The notes beneath the pieces were generated by a model, which was not told where the DNA came from, ran no database searches, and worked only from the letters and a program-made list of their open reading frames with translations. Shown here piece by piece: positions 1-8,689 of a stretch of DNA of 64,000 nucleotides (its first letter is position 1; each line of letters starts with the position of its first letter). This DNA is from Rubrimonas cliftonensis (GTDB lineage Bacteria > Pseudomonadota > Alphaproteobacteria > Rhodobacterales > Rhodobacteraceae). Both the position numbers and the translations under genes were made by a program. The stretch covers positions 124,001-188,000 of the forward strand of contig NZ_FNQM01000001.1 of NCBI RefSeq assembly GCF_900107585.1, given 5' to 3'.

Positions 1-1596
1 CTCGTGCGGAGCTACGCCGCCTTCACCGTGCGCAACCGCGTCGCGGGCCTGCTCGCCGTGCTGGCGATCGCGGGCGCCGCCATGGGGGGCGCCTGGGCCT
101 ATCTGCCGAAGCTGGAGTATCTGCCGGAGGGCAACCGCAACCTCGTCTTCGGCGTGCTGATCCCGCCGCCCGGCTACAACCTGCCGACGACGACCACGAT
201 CGCGGAGCGCATCGAGCGCGTCGCCGAGCCGCTCTGGGGCGGCGACGTCACGGGGCCGAACGGCGAGCCCGGCATCGAGAACTTCTTCTTCGTCGCCACG
301 CCCGGCACGAGCTTCGTCGGCGCCTCGGCGATGGACGCGGGGCGCGCGGCGGAGCTTATCCCACTGCTCTCGCGCCCGATCTTCGCCGAGCCGGGCACCT
401 TCGGCTTCATGACGCAGCCCTCGCTGTTCGGGCGCGGCATCGGTGGCGGACGGGCCATCGAGCTGAACGTCTCGGGGCCCGACCTCGACGACATCCTGGA
501 AGTCGCCCAGCGCGCGGCGGGCCTCGTGGGCCGGCTGCTGCCGCGCGGCGAAGGCCACCAGTTCCGGCCGCAGCCGGGGCTTGAGCTCGGGGCGCCCGAG
601 ATACGGCTGGAACCCGACCGCCTGCGCCTCGCCGACGCCGGCGTGCCGGCGAGCGTGCTGGCGGCGACCGTGGACGTCTACAATGACGGGCTGCGCGTGG
701 AGGAGGTGACGGTCGACGGCGAGCGCATCGACCTCACGCTGCAGGGGCGGGCGGTCAGCGCCGGCGGCCTGCGCACGCAGGACATCGGCTCGCTGCCGGT
801 GGTGACGCCGGGCGGCCGGATCGTCCCGGTGACGTCCCTGGCGCGCGTCACGCTGACGGCGGGGCCGACCGAGATCCGCCACCGCGAGCGTCTGCGCACC
901 GTGACGCTGGAGATCCGCCCCGCGCCGACGCTGCCGCTGGAGAGCGCGCTGGAGATCGTCGAGCGCGACATCGCGGCGGCGCTGCAGGCGGAGGGCGTGC
1001 CCGAGGGCGTGCGCTTCTCGGTGTCCGGCACCGCCGACCAGCTTACCCAGACCTGGAGCGCCATCCAGATCAACCTCGTCCTCGCGCTGGTGATCGTGTT
1101 CCTGGTGATGGCGGTGCTGTTCGAGAGCTTCGTGCTGCCGCTGGTCATCCTGGTCTCGGTGCCGGTCGCGGCGGCGGGCGGGGTGGCGGGGCTCGCGCTC
1201 CTGAACGTCTGGCAGACCCAGCCGCTCGACATGCTGACGCTGCTCGGCTTCGTCATCCTCGTCGGCATCGTCGTGAACAATGCGATCCTCGTCGTGCATC
1301 AGGCGCTCTACCACCACCGCGAGGAGCGGATGGACGTCGAGGCCGCCATCCTCGAGGCCACGCGCAACCGCATCCGGCCGATCTTCATGTCGACGCTGAC
1401 CTCGGTGTTCGGGATGCTGCCGCTGGTGGTGTTTCCCGGCGCGGGGTCGGAGCTCTATCGCGGGCTGGGCTCGGTGGTGGTCGGCGGTCTCGCGCTGTCG
1501 GCGGTGCTGACGCTGCTGATCGTGCCGCCGCTGCTGCGCCTTGCGATGGCGACGCAGCCGGCGGTCGTCGGCGCGAAGCCTGCGCCGGCCGAGTAG
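1..1596 (+). CDS. RND-family efflux permease, C-terminal part (5' end outside window)
   Basis: This is the C-terminal half of an inner-membrane proton-driven efflux permease of the AcrB/MexB type. About 530 residues are visible, against roughly 1,040 for a full protein. The reading frame is open at the left edge, so the gene begins upstream and the GTG at position 4 is not taken as a start. The visible part opens with a hydrophobic helix preceded by FTVRNR, corresponding to the start of the second repeat of RND pumps. A periplasmic porter/docking portion follows, then a block of closely spaced membrane helices from about residue 350. The segment NNAILVVHQAL and the following ATRNRIRPIFMST match the conserved region after TM10/TM11 of the family. 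It ends in TAG. The substrate cannot be inferred from this fragment. Confidence 0.85.
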   Translation, partial: LVRSYAAFTVRNRVAGLLAVLAIAGAAMGGAWAYLPKLEYLPEGNRNLVFGVLIPPPGYNLPTTTTIAERIERVAEPLWGGDVTGPNGEPGIENFFFVATPGTSFVGASAMDAGRAAELIPLLSRPIFAEPGTFGFMTQPSLFGRGIGGGRAIELNVSGPDLDDILEVAQRAAGLVGRLLPRGEGHQFRPQPGLELGAPEIRLEPDRLRLADAGVPASVLAATVDVYNDGLRVEEVTVDGERIDLTLQGRAVSAGGLRTQDIGSLPVVTPGGRIVPVTSLARVTLTAGPTEIRHRERLRTVTLEIRPAPTLPLESALEIVERDIAAALQAEGVPEGVRFSVSGTADQLTQTWSAIQINLVLALVIVFLVMAVLFESFVLPLVILVSVPVAAAGGVAGLALLNVWQTQPLDMLTLLGFVILVGIVVNNAILVVHQALYHHREERMDVEAAILEATRNRIRPIFMSTLTSVFGMLPLVVFPGAGSELYRGLGSVVVGGLALSAVLTLLIVPPLLRLAMATQPAVVGAKPAPAE

Positions 1597-1690
1597 CGCG
1601 GCGCTTGCCGACGGGCGCGCAACGGTCATCATGCGCGCTGCGGCCGCGCCCCGAGCGCAGCCCTCACTCGAACGGGAAGGCTCGCGCAAG

Positions 1691-2920
1691 ATGGACCTGC
1701 TGATACGCGCGGTGCGCCTCGCCGAGGGCGCGGCGCCGGTGGACATCGCGGTGTCGGGCGCGCGCATCGCCGCCGTCGCCCCCGGCATCGCCCCCGCCGA
1801 GGGCGCTGCGGTGCTGGAGGGCGGCGGGGCCTTCGCCTTCGCCGGCTTCGTGGAGAGCCATGTCCACCTCGACAAGGCGATGATCCTCGACCGCGCGCCC
1901 GCCGCGGAGGGCGTGGCCGAGGCCATCGCCGGCGTCGCCCGCGCCAAGAAAGGTTTCACGGCCGAGGACGTCGCCGACCGGGCGGGCAGGGTGCTGCGCG
2001 CCGCTGTCTCCCATGGCGTGACGCTCATGCGCAGCCATGTCGAGGTCGACCCGGTGATCGGGCTCACCGGCTTCGAGGGCGTGCAGGCGGCGTCGCAGGC
2101 CCACGCATGGGGCGTCGACGTCGAGCTGTGCGTGTTCCCGCAGGAGGGGTTGACCAACCTGCCCGGAACCGAGGCGCTGATGCGCGCGGCGCTCGACCGA
2201 GGCGCGCGGCTCATCGGCGCCTGCCCCTACGCCGACCCCGACCCGCTGGCGCATCTCGACATCGTCTTCCGGATGGCGCGCGAATTCGACGTCGACATCG
2301 ACATGCATCTGGACTTCGACCTCAGCCCCGACGAGAGCATGATCGAGGCGGTCTGCGCCCGGACCCGGGCGGCGGGCTGGGGCGGGCGCGTGACCATCGG
2401 CCATGTCACGCGGCTCTCGGCGATGGCGCCCGACAGGCTGGAGGCGATGGCGCGGCGCATGGCCGGCGCCGGCGTCGCGCTGACCGTGCTGCCGGCGACC
2501 GACCTCTACATGATGGGGCGCGGCGCCGACCGGCTGGCGCCGCGCGGCGTCGCCCCGGCGCACACGGTCTCGGCCTGCGGCGCGCGCTGCTCGCTGGCGA
2601 CCAACAATGTCCTAAACCCGTTCACGCCCTTCGGCGACGCCAACCCGCTGCGCATCGCGAACCTCTACGCCCATGTCGCGCAGCTCGGCGCCCCGGAGGC
2701 GCTGGAGGGCGTGTTCGCGATGATGTCCGCCGACGCGGCGGCGCTGATGAACCGCCCGCTGCATGCGCTGGAGCCGGGCGCGCCTGCGACGCTGGTGGCG
2801 CTGGACGGGGCAGGACCGGCGGACGCCGTGGCCCGCGTCGCGCCGGCCCGCTTCGGCGTCAAGGATGGCCGCGTCAGCTTCGAGCGGCCGCCCGTGCGTC
2901 TGATGGCCCCCTGCGCCTGA
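1691..2920 (+). CDS. Amidohydrolase-superfamily protein, cytosine deaminase-like
   Basis: This is a cytoplasmic metal-dependent hydrolase of the amidohydrolase superfamily, closest in layout to cytosine deaminase (CodA/AtzC type), 409 residues. The start is the ATG at 1691 (MDLLIRAVRLAEG), because the sequence upstream in frame is low-complexity and unlike the family. The metal-binding ESHVHLDK motif is near residue 54. A second ligand region, IGHVTRLS, lies near residue 240. A C-terminal TNNVLNPFTPFG segment aligns with the CodA region GHDDVFDPWYPLG. In that alignment the aspartates of CodA are replaced by asparagines (ATNN), so cytosine deamination should not be assumed. It is a single gene with no obvious operon partner. 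Its 3' end runs into a 27-bp tandem repeat. Superfamily assignment is firm; the substrate is unknown. Confidence 0.75.
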   Translation: MDLLIRAVRLAEGAAPVDIAVSGARIAAVAPGIAPAEGAAVLEGGGAFAFAGFVESHVHLDKAMILDRAPAAEGVAEAIAGVARAKKGFTAEDVADRAGRVLRAAVSHGVTLMRSHVEVDPVIGLTGFEGVQAASQAHAWGVDVELCVFPQEGLTNLPGTEALMRAALDRGARLIGACPYADPDPLAHLDIVFRMAREFDVDIDMHLDFDLSPDESMIEAVCARTRAAGWGGRVTIGHVTRLSAMAPDRLEAMARRMAGAGVALTVLPATDLYMMGRGADRLAPRGVAPAHTVSACGARCSLATNNVLNPFTPFGDANPLRIANLYAHVAQLGAPEALEGVFAMMSADAAALMNRPLHALEPGAPATLVALDGAGPADAVARVAPARFGVKDGRVSFERPPVRLMAPCA

Positions 2921-3016
2921 CGGCGCGTGCGTGGTCCCTGCGCCTGCCGGCGCGTGGGTTGTCCCTGCGCCTGACGGCGCGTGCGTGGTCCCGGCGCCTG
3001 ACGGCGCTGGCTCGGC
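2909..3016. repeat. Four tandem copies of a 27-bp unit with small hairpins
   Basis: Four head-to-tail 27-bp units lie at 2909-2935, 2936-2962, 2963-2989 and 2990-3016. Units 1 and 3 are identical; units 2 and 4 differ by substitutions. Three units contain GCGCCTGACGGCGC, a 5-bp stem with a 4-nt loop. The array starts inside the last codons of the amidohydrolase gene, whose TGA stop lies in unit 1. It ends immediately before the stop codon of the convergent small gene at 3017. It may act as a two-way transcription end or be a simple slippage expansion. Confidence 0.85.
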
Positions 3017-3274
3017 TCAGTCGGGGCGCTGGCTGACGAGGTTCAGTTCGCGGTCGAGTTCGAGCTCGAACTCCGCCCCGTCGGCGCGGCGCGCGTCGTC
3101 GATCTCCCTCAGGCCGTCGTCGAGTTCGATCTCGTCCCAGGCGACGAAGCCGAGCGCCTGAAGCCTGGCCTCGATCGCTGTGCGCTCACGCGGCGTCGGC
3201 GCGCGATCGGCGAACGCCGGCGCGGTGGCGGCTCCTGCGAGGGCTGACGAAACGGCGACGATGGTCATGCGCAT
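3017..3274 (-). CDS. Small exported protein, PepSY-like
   Basis: An 85-residue protein with an N-terminal signal peptide (MRMTIVAVSSALAGAATAPAFA) and a predicted cleavage after AFA. The mature part of about 63 residues begins with a helix-like ERTAIEARLQALGF. It continues with a strand-rich acidic segment, WDEIELDDG then FELELDRELNLV, which resembles the small PepSY domain of secreted peptidase-inhibitor-like proteins. The start could be either of two in-frame ATGs two codons apart (3274 or 3268). No clear Shine-Dalgarno sequence is visible. It stands alone between the tandem repeat and rlmH. It is expected in the periplasm, but its role is not known. Confidence 0.6.
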   Translation of the reverse strand: MRMTIVAVSSALAGAATAPAFADRAPTPRERTAIEARLQALGFVAWDEIELDDGLREIDDARRADGAEFELELDRELNLVSQRPD

Positions 3275-3383
3275 GGGTATCTGCGGCTGGCGCCCGGATG
3301 AAGCATCCGCCCCGCGGAGCTAGGTCCGATTCGCTCCGGCGGAACCCTGCTCGTCGAACACGGCCGCCGGCCCACGCCAGCCG

Positions 3384-3851
3384 TCACGCCCTGTGATACG
3401 GTCCGCCGCCGAGTATCGTCGCCGCGCGGTAGAGCTGTTCGGCGAGCATGACCCGCGCCAACATGTGCGGCCAGACCATCGGCCCGAAGGAGAGCGTCAG
3501 CGCCGCGCGCTCCCGCACCGCCTCGCCATGCCCGTCCGCGCCGCCGATGGCGAAGGCGACGTCGCGCGCCCCGTCGTCCCGCCACGCCGCCATCAGCCGG
3601 GCGAGGGCGGGGCTGTCGAGCTGCCGGCCGCGCTCGTCCAGCGCGACGAGGGGGCCCTCCGGCGCGGCGGCGAGCAGAAGATCGGCCTCAGCGTCGACGC
3701 CGCGGCCGCGCCTGTCCTCGACCTCGACCATCCGCGCGGGACCGAGCGCGAGCGCGCGTCCGGCCGCGTCGAATCGATCCATGTAATCGCGCAAAAGAAC
3801 CGCCTCCGGGCCGGCGCGCAGCCGTCCGACCGCCAGAAGCGAAATCCTCAC
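3384..3851 (-). CDS. rlmH: 23S rRNA (pseudouridine1915-N3)-methyltransferase RlmH
   Basis: RlmH is a SPOUT-class methyltransferase that methylates pseudouridine 1915 in helix 69 of 23S rRNA using S-adenosylmethionine. The 155-residue length is normal. The protein starts MRISLLAVGRL. It has the central LVALDERGRQLDSPALA segment and the knot-forming FAIGGADGH and LSFGPMVWPHMLARVMLAEQLYRA segments that define the family, ending GGPYHRA. It lies 13 nt downstream of rsfS on the same strand, the usual pairing in proteobacteria. The two are probably cotranscribed. The identification is secure. Confidence 0.96.
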   Translation of the reverse strand: MRISLLAVGRLRAGPEAVLLRDYMDRFDAAGRALALGPARMVEVEDRRGRGVDAEADLLLAAAPEGPLVALDERGRQLDSPALARLMAAWRDDGARDVAFAIGGADGHGEAVRERAALTLSFGPMVWPHMLARVMLAEQLYRAATILGGGPYHRA

Positions 3852-3864
3852 CGCCGCCGCGCGC

Positions 3865-4236
3865 TCAGGCCGAGGCGGCCCGCGCGCGGATGTCGGCCTC
3901 GGGCGCCCACATCTTCTCGAGCTGGTAGAAGGCGCGCACCTCGGGCCTGAACAGGTGCACGATCACGTCGCCGCAATCGATAAGCACCCAGTCGCCCGCT
4001 TCCTTGCCCTCGACCCGCGCTGTACGATGAAAGCGTTCCTTGAACCTTTCGAGCAGCTTCTCAGCCATCGCCGAGACCTGCCGTGAAGATCGTCCGGATG
4101 CGATGACCATGTGATCGGCCATGGGCGACTTGCCTCGCAGGTCGAAGGAGACGACGTCCTCCGCCTTGTCGTCGTCGAGCGAGGCGAGCACGAGCGCAAG
4201 CGCGGCGTCGCTGTCGGTCCCGTCCGCGGCGACCAT
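3865..4236 (-). CDS. rsfS: Ribosomal silencing factor RsfS (Iojap family)
   Basis: A 123-residue protein of the RsfS/Iojap/YbeB family. It binds uL14 on the large ribosomal subunit and blocks subunit joining when nutrients are low. Diagnostic segments are KAEDVVSFDLRGKSPMADHMVIASGRSSRQV near residues 24-54, GDWVLIDCGDVIVHLF near 81-96, and FYQLEKMWAPE near the C-terminus. It is followed by rlmH after 13 nt. A proA/nadD neighbour, common elsewhere, is not present here; the divergent gene upstream is a glutamine amidotransferase. Confidence 0.95.
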   Translation of the reverse strand: MVAADGTDSDAALALVLASLDDDKAEDVVSFDLRGKSPMADHMVIASGRSSRQVSAMAEKLLERFKERFHRTARVEGKEAGDWVLIDCGDVIVHLFRPEVRAFYQLEKMWAPEADIRARAASA

Positions 4237-4453
4237 GCGCGGCGGCGAGACATGGGCGCGCGAAGCGCCCTGATGGAGATGTTCCTTCAGAACGTCCTCC
4301 CTGGTTCTGCGGCCGGGGCGGCGGGCCCTCGACGTCAGATGACTTCATGATAGGCGCTTGCGCTTCATTTCTCAACAAGACCCGCGCGCCCGCTGTAGCC
4401 GCAGGTCGGCGTGGAGGCTAGGGTCCGCGTTTGCGAACGAAGGGGGCCGGAAC

Positions 4454-5140
4454 ATGGCTGGCGGACCGCTGATCGGCGTGACGGGGCCGCGGGGCCGCGG
4501 CTGGGCGCTGTGGGTCGGCGCGGTGATCTCGCTGTGGCTCCAGGGCGCGCGGGCGCGGCGCATCGCGCCGCCGCTCGATCCGGCGACGCTCGACGGGCTC
4601 GACGGCCTGCTGATCGGCGGCGGCGACGACGTGAGCGCGGAGCTCTACGGCGGGCAGGTGCGCCCCAACGTCCGTCTCGACCCCGAGCGCGACGCGCTGG
4701 AGCTGGCCGCGCTCGCGCGGTTCTGGGACACCGGGCGGCCGATCCTCGGCATCTGCCGCGGCAGCCAGATGATCAACGTCTATCGCGGCGGCGCGCTGCA
4801 TCGCGACGTGAAGGAGAGCTTCAACCTCACCCGCCACCCGCGCACGCCGCTGGCGCTCAAGACCGTGGCGGTCTGCGAAGGCACCCGGCTCGCCGAGGCG
4901 ATCGGGCTGGAGAAGGTGCGCGTGAACTCGCTGCACTCCCAGGCGGTCGACCGCCTCGGCGCCGGCATCCGGGTCGGCGCCCATGACGAGCACGGCATGA
5001 TCCAGGCGGTGGAGGCCGAGGGCGCGCCCTTCCGCGTCGGCGTGCAGTGGCACCCTGAACTGCTGTTCTACAAGCGCCCTCACCGGAGGCTGTTCCGAGC
5101 CTTCGTCAAGGCCGCGCGGGAGCGCGGCGCCGACGGCTGA
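4454..5140 (+). CDS. Class I glutamine amidotransferase-like hydrolase (peptidase C26, PuuD-like)
   Basis: A 228-residue C26-family hydrolase related to gamma-glutamyl-gamma-aminobutyrate hydrolase. The start is the ATG at 4454 (MAGGPLIGVTGP), where the family's N-terminal strand begins. The catalytic triad is visible: nucleophile Cys101 in GICRGSQ, and His200 and Glu202 in VQWHPE. The oxyanion region LLIGGGDDVSAELYGG is also present. The protein is slightly shorter than E. coli PuuD (254 residues). It is monocistronic, convergent with smc (8 nt between stop codons). No putrescine-pathway genes are adjacent, so PuuD activity is a family-level guess. Confidence 0.8.
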   Translation: MAGGPLIGVTGPRGRGWALWVGAVISLWLQGARARRIAPPLDPATLDGLDGLLIGGGDDVSAELYGGQVRPNVRLDPERDALELAALARFWDTGRPILGICRGSQMINVYRGGALHRDVKESFNLTRHPRTPLALKTVAVCEGTRLAEAIGLEKVRVNSLHSQAVDRLGAGIRVGAHDEHGMIQAVEAEGAPFRVGVQWHPELLFYKRPHRRLFRAFVKAARERGADG

Positions 5141-5148
5141 CGCCGCGA

Positions 5149-8100
5149 TCAGCCGACCGCCATCTCGGCCGCCAGCGCCAGATCGACGCTGACGAGCTGG
5201 CTCACGCCCTGCTCGGCCATCGTCACGCCGTAGAGCCGGTCCATCCGGCTCATGGTGACGGCGTGGTGGGTGATGACCAGAAAGCGCGTCGTGGTCCGCC
5301 GCGTCATCTCGTCGAGCAGGTCGCAGAAACGGCCCACATTTGCGTCGTCGAGCGGCGCGTCCACCTCGTCGAGCACGCAGATCGGCGCGGGGTTGACGAG
5401 GAACACCGCGAAGATCAGCGCCAGCGCCGTCAGCGTCTGCTCGCCGCCCGAGAGCAGCGAGAGCGAGGTGAGCTTCTTGCCAGGCGGCATCGCCATGATC
5501 TCAAGCCCCGCCTGGAGCGGGTCGTCGCTCTCCACCAGCGCCAGCGACGCCTCGCCGCCGCCGAAAAGGTGGCGAAACAGGCCCGTGAAGGTCTCGTTGA
5601 CCTCGTCGAAGGCGGCCAGCAGGCGCGCGCGGCCTTCCCGGTTGAGATCGGCCACGCCCTGCCTGAGCCGCGCGATGGCGGCCTCCAGATCGGCCTTCTC
5701 GGCGGCGAGCTGGTCGCGCTCGGCGCGCACCTCGGCGGCGTCCTCCTCGGCGCGCAGGTTGACGGCGCCGAGCGCGTCGCGCTGGCGGCGCAGCTTCGCC
5801 GCGTCGATCTCCGCGGCCTCGGGCGCCGGCGGCGTCTCGCCGAGCTGGGCGAGGGCGGCCTCGGGGCCTTCGGGGCAGGTCTCCAGCAGGCGGGCGCGGG
5901 CGGCCTCGGCCCGGGCCGCCTCGGCCTCCGCGAGCGCCTCGCGGCGGGCGCGGGCCTCGCGCGCGGCGGCGGCGGCCGCCTCGGCTTCGCGCAAGCCGGT
6001 CTCGGCCGCGCGCAGGGCGTTCTCGGCGGCGGCGAGCGCGTCGTCGGCGAGCGCCTTGCGCCTTCGGGCGGCCGCCATGCTCTCCGAGAGCCGAGCGCGA
6101 TCGGCCGCGACGGCGGCGGGCGCGGCCTCGGCGGCCTCGACCTCGCTGGCGGCGCGGTCCCGCCGCGCGGCAAGTTCGGCGGAGCGGCGCTCGGCGTCGC
6201 GCAGGCGGTTCGCCCATCCCGCGCGCTCCTTGCCGGCGGCCTCCATGCGGCGCGCCCGACCGGCCTCGCGCCGCCTGAGATCGTCGACAGCCGCCGCGGC
6301 GGTCTGCGCGGTCTGGCGCGCGTCGGCGGCGGCGCGCCGGGCCTGTTCGGCGGCGGCCCGCGCCTCGGCCGGGTCTTCCGTGGCGGCGAGCGTCTCGGCG
6401 GCGGCCTCCGCGCACGCCGCGGCCTCGTCGGCGGCGGATGTCGCGGCGGCGGCGGCGTCGGCCTGCGCGCTGAGGCGGCTCTCGGCGAGGGCGAGCGCGG
6501 CGGCGGCCTCCGACTCGGCGCGGCGGGCGGCGGCCCCGGCCTCGTCGGCCTTGCGGCGACGCGCGCGCGCGGCGGCCTCGGCGTCGGCGCAGTCGCGCAG
6601 GCGGGCGGCGGCGGCCGACTGCGCCGCACGCGCCGCCTGCGCCTGCGTCTCAGCCTCGGCCCGCGCGGCCTCCAGCGCATCGAGGCGGTTCTGCTGCGTC
6701 AGCCGCGCCGCGGCTGCGCTGGGGGCGGCGCCGGCGCGCAGGCGCAGCCCGTCCCACCGCCACATGTCCCCCGCGCGCGTGACCAGCCGCCAGCCGGGCG
6801 CGAGGCTCGGCTGAAGCGCGTCGCCGGTCGCTGCGTCAGGCGCCACCGCCACGCGGGCCAGCCGCGCGGCGAGCAGGTCGGGCGCCTGCACATGCGGCGC
6901 CAGCGGTTCGGCGCCGGGCGGCGGCGCGTCGGCGGCGAGGCTGTCGCGCCGCGCCCAGCCGCTCGCGTCGCCGGCCTCGGGATGGGAGAGGTCGTCGCCC
7001 AGCGCGGCGCCGAGCGCGCCCTCGTAGCCGGGCGCCGCGCGCACCGCGTCGAGGAGCTGCCCCTTGCGGCCCGGCGCCTGGGCCAGCAGCTTGCGGACCG
7101 ACGCCGTCTCCGAGGTCAGCGCGGCGAGCGCGCCGCCGGCCTCGGAGGCCGCCGCGCGGGTCTCGGCTTCCGCGCCCTGCGCCTCGGCGCGGGCGGCCTC
7201 GGCGGCTTCGCCAAGCGCCTCGGCCTCGGCGCTCTCCGCCTCCGCGGACGCGGCCTGGCGCAGGGCGCGCGCGCGCGTCTCGGAGAGGTCGGCTTGCTTC
7301 GTCGCGAGCGCATCGACCTGAGCCCGCGCGACGACGGCTGCGGCGTCGGCCTTGCGGGCCGCTGCGGCGGTCTCGGCGGCGTGACGCTCCGCCGCGCCGC
7401 GCCGCGCGAGCGCCTCCGCCGCCGCCTCGCCGGCGGCGACCGCGGCCGTCTCGGCCCCGGCGATCCGCGCGTGAGCCGCGGCGCTCGCGGTCTCGGCGGC
7501 GGCGAACGCCGCGGGCCAGCCGTGGCGGGCGCGCTCGATCTCGGCGATCTCCTCGGCGAGCCGGGCCTCCGCGGCGCGGGCGTCCTCGTTCAGCGCGGCC
7601 TCGCGGCCGGCGTCGGCGTCGATCTGCGCCAGCCTGCGCCGCGCGGCGTCCAGCGCCTCCGCCGCGGCGGCGGCGCGGCCCTCGATCTGCCCGCGCTCCA
7701 GCTCCAGCCGCTGCAGGATCGCGGCGGCGACGGCGGCTTCCTCGCGCGCCGGCGGCGGAGCGCCTGCGGCCTGCTCGCGCGCGGCCTCGGCCTGCGCTGC
7801 GAGGGTCGTCAGGCGCGCCGCCTCGCGCGTCGCCTCGGTCAGCGCCGCGTCGGCGGCGACGCGTGCGGCGTCGGCCTCGCGCCAGCGGGCGCAGGCCAGC
7901 GCCAGTTCGGCCCGGCGCAGCGCCTCGGCGACCTGGCGATAGCGGGCCGCCTCGCGCGCCTGCCTTGAAAGCTGGCTGAGCCGGGCCTCCAGCGCGTCGA
8001 GCACCTCGTCCACCCGTTCGAGATTGCGCGCGGCGGCGTCGAGCTTCAGCTCCGCCTCATGGCGGCGCTGGTGCAGGCCGGATACGCCGGCGGCCTCCTC

Positions 8101-8592
8101 GAGGATCGCCCGCCGGTTGACCGGCTTCGCGTTGACGAGCTCGCTGATGCGCCCCTGACGCACCAGCGCCGGCGAATGGGCGCCGGTCGCCGCGTCGGCG
8201 AACAGCATCCGCACGTCGCGCGCGCGCGCCTCGCGCCCGTTGACGCGATAGACCGAGCCGGCCTCGCGCGCGATGCGGCGCACCACCTCCAGCGTGTCGC
8301 TGTCGTTGAAGCCCGGCGGCGCGCGGCGGGCGGAATTGTCCAGCGTCAGCGCGACTTCGGCGAAGGCGCGGGCCGGGCGCGAGGCGGAGCCGGCGAAGAT
8401 GACGTCGTCCATTCCGGCGCCGCGCATCGCCTTGGCGGAGCTTTCGCCCATCACCCAGCGCACGGCCTCCAGCAGGTTGGACTTGCCGCAGCCGTTCGGC
8501 CCCACCACGCCGGTGAGGCCCGGCGCGATGGGCGCTTCGGTCGCGTCCACGAAACTCTTGAAGCCCTGGAGCCTCAGCCTGACGAACTGCAT
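5149..8592 (-). CDS. smc: Chromosome segregation protein SMC
   Basis: An SMC ATPase of 1,147 residues that organises and helps segregate the chromosome together with ScpA/ScpB. The N-terminal Walker A motif GPNGCGKSNLLEAV is at about residues 31-44. Two long coiled-coil arms, extremely rich in Ala, Glu and Arg, flank a hinge around residues 490-620 (for example APGYEGALGAALGDDL). The C-terminal head carries the LSGGEQ signature and the Walker B segment ICVLDEVDAPLDDANV. The start ATG at 8592 gives MQFVRLRLQGFKSFVD, the standard SMC N-terminus. It lies downstream of the DsbA-like gene on the same strand, as in Rhodobacteraceae. The coiled-coil coding sequence generates many long spurious frames. 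Confidence 0.97.
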   Translation of the reverse strand: MQFVRLRLQGFKSFVDATEAPIAPGLTGVVGPNGCGKSNLLEAVRWVMGESSAKAMRGAGMDDVIFAGSASRPARAFAEVALTLDNSARRAPPGFNDSDTLEVVRRIAREAGSVYRVNGREARARDVRMLFADAATGAHSPALVRQGRISELVNAKPVNRRAILEEAAGVSGLHQRRHEAELKLDAAARNLERVDEVLDALEARLSQLSRQAREAARYRQVAEALRRAELALACARWREADAARVAADAALTEATREAARLTTLAAQAEAAREQAAGAPPPAREEAAVAAAILQRLELERGQIEGRAAAAAEALDAARRRLAQIDADAGREAALNEDARAAEARLAEEIAEIERARHGWPAAFAAAETASAAAHARIAGAETAAVAAGEAAAEALARRGAAERHAAETAAAARKADAAAVVARAQVDALATKQADLSETRARALRQAASAEAESAEAEALGEAAEAARAEAQGAEAETRAAASEAGGALAALTSETASVRKLLAQAPGRKGQLLDAVRAAPGYEGALGAALGDDLSHPEAGDASGWARRDSLAADAPPPGAEPLAPHVQAPDLLAARLARVAVAPDAATGDALQPSLAPGWRLVTRAGDMWRWDGLRLRAGAAPSAAAARLTQQNRLDALEAARAEAETQAQAARAAQSAAAARLRDCADAEAAARARRRKADEAGAAARRAESEAAAALALAESRLSAQADAAAAATSAADEAAACAEAAAETLAATEDPAEARAAAEQARRAAADARQTAQTAAAAVDDLRRREAGRARRMEAAGKERAGWANRLRDAERRSAELAARRDRAASEVEAAEAAPAAVAADRARLSESMAAARRRKALADDALAAAENALRAAETGLREAEAAAAAAREARARREALAEAEAARAEAARARLLETCPEGPEAALAQLGETPPAPEAAEIDAAKLRRQRDALGAVNLRAEEDAAEVRAERDQLAAEKADLEAAIARLRQGVADLNREGRARLLAAFDEVNETFTGLFRHLFGGGEASLALVESDDPLQAGLEIMAMPPGKKLTSLSLLSGGEQTLTALALIFAVFLVNPAPICVLDEVDAPLDDANVGRFCDLLDEMTRRTTTRFLVITHHAVTMSRMDRLYGVTMAEQGVSQLVSVDLALAAEMAVG

Positions 8593-8689
8593 CGCGCCTC
8601 CCGCAAGCGCGCAGGGTGGCGCGCGCTCGGGTCGCTGTCAACGCGATGTGGCGCGCGAGCGTCGCCGCGGCGCCACATCTTGAGTCGGC

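Noticed and set aside
2107-3036. 309-codon plus frame within the amidohydrolase gene
   Set aside because: Out-of-frame shadow of the amidohydrolase; Arg/Gly-rich with no motifs.
5252-7968. Very long plus-strand open frames opposite smc (up to 901 codons)
   Set aside because: They are antisense shadows of the Ala/Glu/Arg-rich SMC coiled coil in high-GC DNA; low-complexity translation, no recognisable domain.
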